Below are positions 59,751 to 64,000 of a DNA stretch of 64,000 nucleotides, piece after piece. The notes under the pieces were generated by a model. It did not search any database, was not told the DNA's origin, and worked only from the letters and a program-made list of their open reading frames with translations. The DNA is from Lutimaribacter salitolerans. GTDB lineage: Bacteria; Pseudomonadota; Alphaproteobacteria; Rhodobacterales; Rhodobacteraceae. The stretch lies in assembly GCF_042677865.1 (NCBI RefSeq), contig NZ_JBHUDD010000059.1, forward strand, positions 1 to 64,000. The letters are read 5' to 3'. The position numbers and the translations under genes were made by a program. The first letter of the stretch is position 1. Each line of letters begins with the position of its first letter.

Positions 59751-61310
59751 ATGACTGATGCAACCAGACCTGACCCAGTGGACCTTTTGATCGTCGGCGG
59801 CGGCGTCAATGGCTGCGGCATCGCGCGCGATGCTGCGGGGCGCGGGCTGTCGGTGATGCTGGTGGAACAGGGCGATCTGGGGCAGGCGACCTCGTCCGCT
59901 TCGACCAAGCTGTTTCATGGCGGGTTGCGGTATCTGGAGTATTTCGAGTTCCGTCTGGTGCGCGAGGCGCTCAAGGAACGCGAGGTGCTGCTGCGCAACA
60001 TGCCCCACATCAGCTGGCCGATGCGTTTCGTTTTGCCGCTGGACCCCGCGATGCGGTTCGAGGGGGACACACCGGCGGGTAAGCTGTTGTCCCGGGTTAT
60101 GCCGTGGTTGCGCGGGCGGCGGCCGGGTTGGATGATCCGGCTGGGCCTGCTGGCCTATGACAACATGGGCGGGCGACAGATCCTGCCGCCTGCGCGCAGC
60201 CTGCGGCTGGATGGCCCCGAGGGTGTGGCGCTTAAGCCGCAGTTTCGGCGCGCGTTCGAATATTCGGATTGCTGGGTGCAGGATTCACGTCTTGTGGTGC
60301 TGAATGCCCGCGATGCCGCCGCGCGCGGGGCCCACATCGCGCCGCGCACCCGGTTGGTGCGCGCCACGCGCGGCGATGATCTGTGGCAGGCCGAGCTTCT
60401 GGATACAGACACCGGTGCGCAGCAGACCGTGACCGCGCGGATGATCGTCAATGCCGCTGGCCCCTGGGTGGCGCAGGTGATCCATGGCGCGCTGGGACAG
60501 AACACCAGCGATGCGATCCGGCTGGTGCGGGGCAGCCATATCGTGACCCGGCGGCTGTACGACCACGATAAATGCTATTTCTTTCAGGGGCCTGACGGGC
60601 GGATCATCTTTGCCATTCCCTACGAGCAGGAGTTCACGCTGATCGGCACCACCGATCAGGAACACCCCGACCCGGACCTGCCGCCGCATTGTACGGATGA
60701 AGAGCGCGATTACCTTTGCGCCTTTGCCTCGCGCTATTTCCGGCAGCCAGTGACGGCGGAGGATGTCGTCTGGAGCTATTCCGGCGTGCGCCCCTTGCGC
60801 GACGATGGCAGTGCCTCGGCCAGTGCGGCGACGCGGGATTACTCGCTGCGGCTGGACCGGGATGGTGCGCCGGTGCTGCATGTGTTCGGCGGCAAGATCA
60901 CCACCTATCGCAAGCTGGCCGAGGCGGCGGTGGCCGAGATTGGCGCGGTGCTGCCCATGACCCATGGCCCGTGGACGGCGGATGCACCCTTGCCCGGCGG
61001 CGATTTCCCGGTGGCCGAGGTGGGTGCGCGGATCGCGCTGTTGCAGGCGGAGTATCCGTTCCTGACGCCAGCCTGGGCCGAGCGGTTGTTTCAGACCTAC
61101 GGGTCCGAGGCGTGGGACGTGCTGGGCGATGCGCGCACGATGGCAGACCTTGGTACGGATTTCGGCGCGGGCCTGACCGAGGTTGAGGTCGACTGGCTGC
61201 GCAGCCATGAATTTTCCCACACGGCCGAGGATATCATCTGGCGGCGCACCCGCCTGGGCCTGCGGATGACATCGGAGCAGGTGGAACGCCTGCGCGTGCA
61301 TCTGGGCTAA
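59751..61310 (+). CDS. glpD: aerobic glycerol-3-phosphate dehydrogenase GlpD
   Basis: A 519-aa FAD enzyme oxidising glycerol-3-phosphate to dihydroxyacetone phosphate and passing electrons to quinone at the inner membrane. N-terminal FAD motif LLIVGGGVNGCGIARDAAGRG (about 8-28), then TSSASTKLFHGGLRYLE (about 46-62), VVNAAGPWVAQV-type block near 236, and the GlpD C-terminal helical domain. Length matches the family. Followed after 57 nt by glpK on the same strand, forming a glycerol-use operon. No glpF or glpR is next to it. Confidence 0.95.
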   Translation: MTDATRPDPVDLLIVGGGVNGCGIARDAAGRGLSVMLVEQGDLGQATSSASTKLFHGGLRYLEYFEFRLVREALKEREVLLRNMPHISWPMRFVLPLDPAMRFEGDTPAGKLLSRVMPWLRGRRPGWMIRLGLLAYDNMGGRQILPPARSLRLDGPEGVALKPQFRRAFEYSDCWVQDSRLVVLNARDAAARGAHIAPRTRLVRATRGDDLWQAELLDTDTGAQQTVTARMIVNAAGPWVAQVIHGALGQNTSDAIRLVRGSHIVTRRLYDHDKCYFFQGPDGRIIFAIPYEQEFTLIGTTDQEHPDPDLPPHCTDEERDYLCAFASRYFRQPVTAEDVVWSYSGVRPLRDDGSASASAATRDYSLRLDRDGAPVLHVFGGKITTYRKLAEAAVAEIGAVLPMTHGPWTADAPLPGGDFPVAEVGARIALLQAEYPFLTPAWAERLFQTYGSEAWDVLGDARTMADLGTDFGAGLTEVEVDWLRSHEFSHTAEDIIWRRTRLGLRMTSEQVERLRVHLG

Positions 61311-61367
61311 ACCCTTGCCCGGAAATGGCTTTCGCCGCAGTATGCGGACCGAAAGGGAGGCAGGGCA

Positions 61368-62852
61368 ATGACATATATTCTGGCCATCGATCAGGGCACC
61401 ACATCCTCGCGCTCGATGATCTTTGACGCGGGCCTGCATCCCGTGGCCACGGCGCAGCAGGAATTTCCCCAGCATTTCCCGGCCTCTGGCTGGGTCGAGC
61501 ATGATCCGAATGACCTGTGGTCCTCGGTCGCGGCCACGTGTCGCGCAGCGATTGAAAAGGCGGGGCTGCGGGCGGGGGATATCGCGGCCATCGGCATCAC
61601 CAACCAGCGCGAAACCACGTTGATCTGGGACCGCAAGACCGGCAAGCCGATCCATAACGCGATTGTCTGGCAGGACCGTCGGACAGCCGAAACCTGTGAC
61701 AGCCTGCGTGCGGCAGGACACGAGGCGATGATCACGCAGACCACCGGTTTGCTGCTGGACCCGTATTTTTCTGCCAGCAAGATCAAGTGGTTGCTGGATA
61801 ATGTCGAAGGAGCGCGGGCGCGGGCGGAAAAGGGCGAACTGGCGTTTGGCACGGTAGACAGCTGGCTGATCTGGAACCTGACCGGCGGGGCGGTGCATGC
61901 GACGGATGCCACCAACGCCTCGCGCACGATGCTGTTCGATATCCGCAGCGGTGACTGGTCCGATGACCTGTGCGCGCTGTTCGGCATACCGCGTGACCTG
62001 CTTCCGCAAGTGCATGATTGCGCGGCGGATTTTGGCACGACGCGCGCCGATCTGTTCGGGGCGGAGATCCCCGTCCTGGGGGTGGCGGGCGATCAGCAGG
62101 CGGCGACGATCGGGCAGGCCTGTTTCGATCCGGGGATGATGAAATCGACCTATGGCACGGGGTGTTTCGCGCTGCTGAACACCGGCCCGGAAATGGTTAT
62201 GTCGCATAACCGTTTGCTGACGACGATCGCCTATCAACTGGACGGGCAGCGCACCTATGCGCTGGAAGGGTCGATCTTTGTCGCCGGGGCCGTGGTGCAA
62301 TGGCTGCGCGACGGGTTGCGGATCATCCGCGCGGCGGGCGAGACGCAGGCATTGGCCGAACAGGCCGACGCCGGTCAGGATCTGGTGATGGTGCCTGCCT
62401 TCACCGGGCTTGGCGCGCCCTATTGGCGGGCGGATACGCGCGGCGCGATCTTTGGGCTGACGCGCAATTCGGGACCAGCGGAATTTGCCCGCGCGGCGCT
62501 GGAAAGCGTGGGCTTCCAGACCCGTGACCTGTGGGAAGCCATGCGCGCCGACTGGCAGGGTGCGGATGACGGCGTGCTGCGGGTGGATGGCGGCATGTGC
62601 GCCTCGGACTGGGCGATGCAGTTTCTGGCCGACATTCTGGGCGCGCCGGTGGACCGGGCCGAGGTGCAGGAAACAACCGCGCTGGGGGCGGCATGGCTGG
62701 CGGGGATGCGGGCGGGCATTTGCCCGGATATGGAAGGGTTTGCGGCGGGTTGGCGATGCGACAGGCGGTTCGAGCCAAGCATGGAGCCTGACCGGCGCGA
62801 TGCGCGTTATGCGCGGTGGCAAAAAGCGGTCAAGGCCGCGATGGGGGTGTGA
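61368..62852 (+). CDS. glpK: glycerol kinase GlpK
   Basis: A 494-aa FGGY-family kinase making glycerol-3-phosphate from glycerol and ATP. The start is ILAIDQGTTSSRSMIFDA (about 4-20). Also seen: ITNQRETTLIWDRKTGKPIHNAIVWQDRRT, MKSTYGTGCFALLNTG and GLGAPYW. The C-terminal sugar-kinase motif has VDGGMCASDWAMQFLADILG (key D-G-G). GGAGG precedes the ATG. Its product feeds glpD directly upstream. The stop abuts the stop of the convergent permease gene (TGATCA). Confidence 0.97.
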   Translation: MTYILAIDQGTTSSRSMIFDAGLHPVATAQQEFPQHFPASGWVEHDPNDLWSSVAATCRAAIEKAGLRAGDIAAIGITNQRETTLIWDRKTGKPIHNAIVWQDRRTAETCDSLRAAGHEAMITQTTGLLLDPYFSASKIKWLLDNVEGARARAEKGELAFGTVDSWLIWNLTGGAVHATDATNASRTMLFDIRSGDWSDDLCALFGIPRDLLPQVHDCAADFGTTRADLFGAEIPVLGVAGDQQAATIGQACFDPGMMKSTYGTGCFALLNTGPEMVMSHNRLLTTIAYQLDGQRTYALEGSIFVAGAVVQWLRDGLRIIRAAGETQALAEQADAGQDLVMVPAFTGLGAPYWRADTRGAIFGLTRNSGPAEFARAALESVGFQTRDLWEAMRADWQGADDGVLRVDGGMCASDWAMQFLADILGAPVDRAEVQETTALGAAWLAGMRAGICPDMEGFAAGWRCDRRFEPSMEPDRRDARYARWQKAVKAAMGV

Positions 62853-63677
62853 TCAGCGCCGCGCCTCCCAACTGGCCGAGGCGTGGCGGCGGGTATAGAA
62901 CTCGCCCATCAGCCCGATCATCAGCAGGATCAGACCCACCCAGAACGCATATTCCCAACTGGAATAGCGCGGGGCATAGTTTATGAACACATAGCCGCGC
63001 GACTGGTCGATGGCGTGAAACAGCGGGTTCCAGTCGAACATCGCCAGCATGTAGGCGGGCAGGGTATTGGCCACGAACATCTTGCCCGAGGCGATCATGT
63101 TGGCGCGTTGATAGATCGTGGTGAAGATGCTGACGAAGGTCGGAAACCACGGCTTGATCGCCAGCAAAAGCACGCCCAGCCCCAGCCCGGTGAACCACGC
63201 CAGCATGACCATGGCAAAGGCGGATGCGGGGTCTTGCACCTCGAACGGGGTAAAGGCCACGTCATAGATGAACAGGATCACGAACAGCGACAGAACCTGG
63301 ATATACAGCGTCGACAGGGCCGCCGCCGCGATGGCGATGATCGTGTTCATGGGCGCGTGCTTCATCATCGGCGATGCCGGTCCTTCGGAGCCGACAACCG
63401 CGCCCAGGGTCTTTGCATGGGTCATGTAAAGAAAGATGCCCGACATGATGTACAGCAGGAAGTCGCCGCGGATCGCAGCGCCGCGCAACCCCAGGACGGT
63501 GAACAGGATGTAGAAGGCCAGCACAAAGATCGCCACCTGAAGCATGTTCATCAGGATCGCCATGATGGCGTTGCCATGGGTCTTGCGGATGCTGCGCACC
63601 GTGCTGTGGTAAATCAGCTCGAATATCGTGAGGCCTGCCGACAGGCTTGATTGGCGATAGGGTCTTTGTTGAAACAT
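62853..63677 (-). CDS. ABC-2 type polysaccharide export permease (KpsM-like)
   Basis: A 274-aa membrane protein with about six hydrophobic segments (about 42-62, 68-90, 118-140, 150-170, 182-200, 240-262). The N-terminus is a short cytoplasmic arm (FQQRPYRQSSLSAGLTIFELIYHSTVRSIRKTH), as in KpsM/Wzm permeases that export capsule or O-antigen chains with an ATPase partner. The YSSWEYAFWVGLILLMIGLMGEFYTRRH end is also typical. ATG at 63677 is chosen; the frame is open 31 codons more. No ATPase gene is adjacent in the window. Confidence 0.82.
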   Translation of the reverse strand: MFQQRPYRQSSLSAGLTIFELIYHSTVRSIRKTHGNAIMAILMNMLQVAIFVLAFYILFTVLGLRGAAIRGDFLLYIMSGIFLYMTHAKTLGAVVGSEGPASPMMKHAPMNTIIAIAAAALSTLYIQVLSLFVILFIYDVAFTPFEVQDPASAFAMVMLAWFTGLGLGVLLLAIKPWFPTFVSIFTTIYQRANMIASGKMFVANTLPAYMLAMFDWNPLFHAIDQSRGYVFINYAPRYSSWEYAFWVGLILLMIGLMGEFYTRRHASASWEARR

Positions 63678-63809
63678 GGCCTCACTGCTCCGCGTGCAGG
63701 CTGGATATCGCACGGAATTCTTGCCGATCCGTTTGTCGGGTACCATAAGGGGGCCAGCCCGATTTGGCAATTCGCGTCGTTGCCGCGACGCAAAGGCAGG
63801 AGAGATGCT

Positions 63810-64000
63810 TTGGATTACGAAAAACTGACCGTGGTGATGCGCCGGCTGGCGCTGCAGGCGGGTGAGCGGATCATGGAGATTTACGACGCGGACGATTTTG
63901 ACGTGAAGGTGAAATCGGATGCCAGCCCGGTGACCGAGGCGGACGAGACGGCGGATGCGCTGATCTCGGCCGGGCTTCGGGCGGAATTTCCCGGTGTGGT
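63810..64000 (+). CDS. cysQ: 3'(2'),5'-bisphosphate nucleotidase CysQ, partial
   Basis: The first 63 residues of an inositol-monophosphatase-family enzyme, cut by the window end. The N-terminus has LALQAGERIMEIYDADDFDVKVKSDASPVTEADETADALI, with KSDASPVTEAD (about 38-48), the family substrate/metal block of CysQ. It dephosphorylates PAP produced in sulfate assimilation. The start is TTG at 63810 after AGGAGA at 63798-63803; no in-frame ATG is available before the conserved block. Divergent from the permease gene. Confidence 0.85.
   Translation, partial: MDYEKLTVVMRRLALQAGERIMEIYDADDFDVKVKSDASPVTEADETADALISAGLRAEFPGV

Overview
The window is a high-GC alphaproteobacterial chromosome segment, most consistent with the Roseobacter/Rhodobacter group (Rhodobacterales). 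This rests on protein sequence character and on gene order: the flagellar cluster layout with FlbT, FlaF, a MotE-like protein and a DUF1217 protein; the rpsT-dnaA-dnaN-recF-gyrB block; and CtrA-like and RpoH-like regulatory sites of alphaproteobacterial type. The assignment is inference, with no database search behind it. No rRNA, tRNA, CRISPR array, insertion sequence or prophage was seen.

Layout. 0.1-13 kb is housekeeping: mutT-argJ-PPIase (minus); secA; two envelope genes (a secreted four-cysteine protein and a substrate-binding/OmpA fusion); radC; dnaJ and dnaK behind a well-formed heat-shock promoter; and alkB. 13.2-44.8 kb is one nearly uninterrupted flagellar supercluster in several transcription blocks: motB; flgE-flgK-flgL-flgI; fliF-fliH-fliN-fliP (minus); fliL-orf-motE-motA-orf-SLT-flhA-fliR-flhB-orf; flgB-flgC-fliE-fliQ-flgF-flgG-flgA-flgH-fliL2 (minus); fliI; flagellin, and flaF-flbT-DUF1217 (minus); flgJ-flgN-like (minus); fliK-flgD. 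44.9-48 kb holds a phosphotransferase and ubiE-ubiB. 48.1-57.2 kb holds mutM, an enoyl-CoA hydratase, rpsT and the replication block dnaA, dnaN, recF, gyrB. 57.3-64 kb holds htpX, a transglutaminase-like protein, glpD-glpK, an ABC-2 polysaccharide-type permease and the start of cysQ, which runs off the right edge.

How the parts work together. The flagellar block encodes the export gate (FlhA, FlhB, FliP, FliQ, FliR), the export ATPase and its regulator (FliI, FliH), the MS ring (FliF), rod, hook, L and P rings, one flagellin, hook-length control and the stator (MotA, MotB). FliG, FliM, FliO and a clear FliJ are not seen and would have to lie elsewhere or be diverged. CtrA-type sites (TTAA-N7-TTAA, one mismatch each) precede flgE, lie between fliF and fliL, and precede flagellin. 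This fits CtrA control of motility in this group.

Most notable points. (1) flgK is broken: its two halves lie in different frames and about 80 nt that encode a conserved helix appear to be missing, so hook-filament joining is probably lost unless this is an assembly error. (2) A tight operon couples motA to a 118-aa membrane/coiled-coil protein, a MotE-like protein and a 723-aa exported protein with an AMIN-like domain and a helical-repeat body. This looks like an unrecognised counterpart of the rhizobial MotC/MotE periplasmic motor system. (3) FlgJ has only the rod-binding part, and a separate SLT lytic transglycosylase sits in the motA operon.
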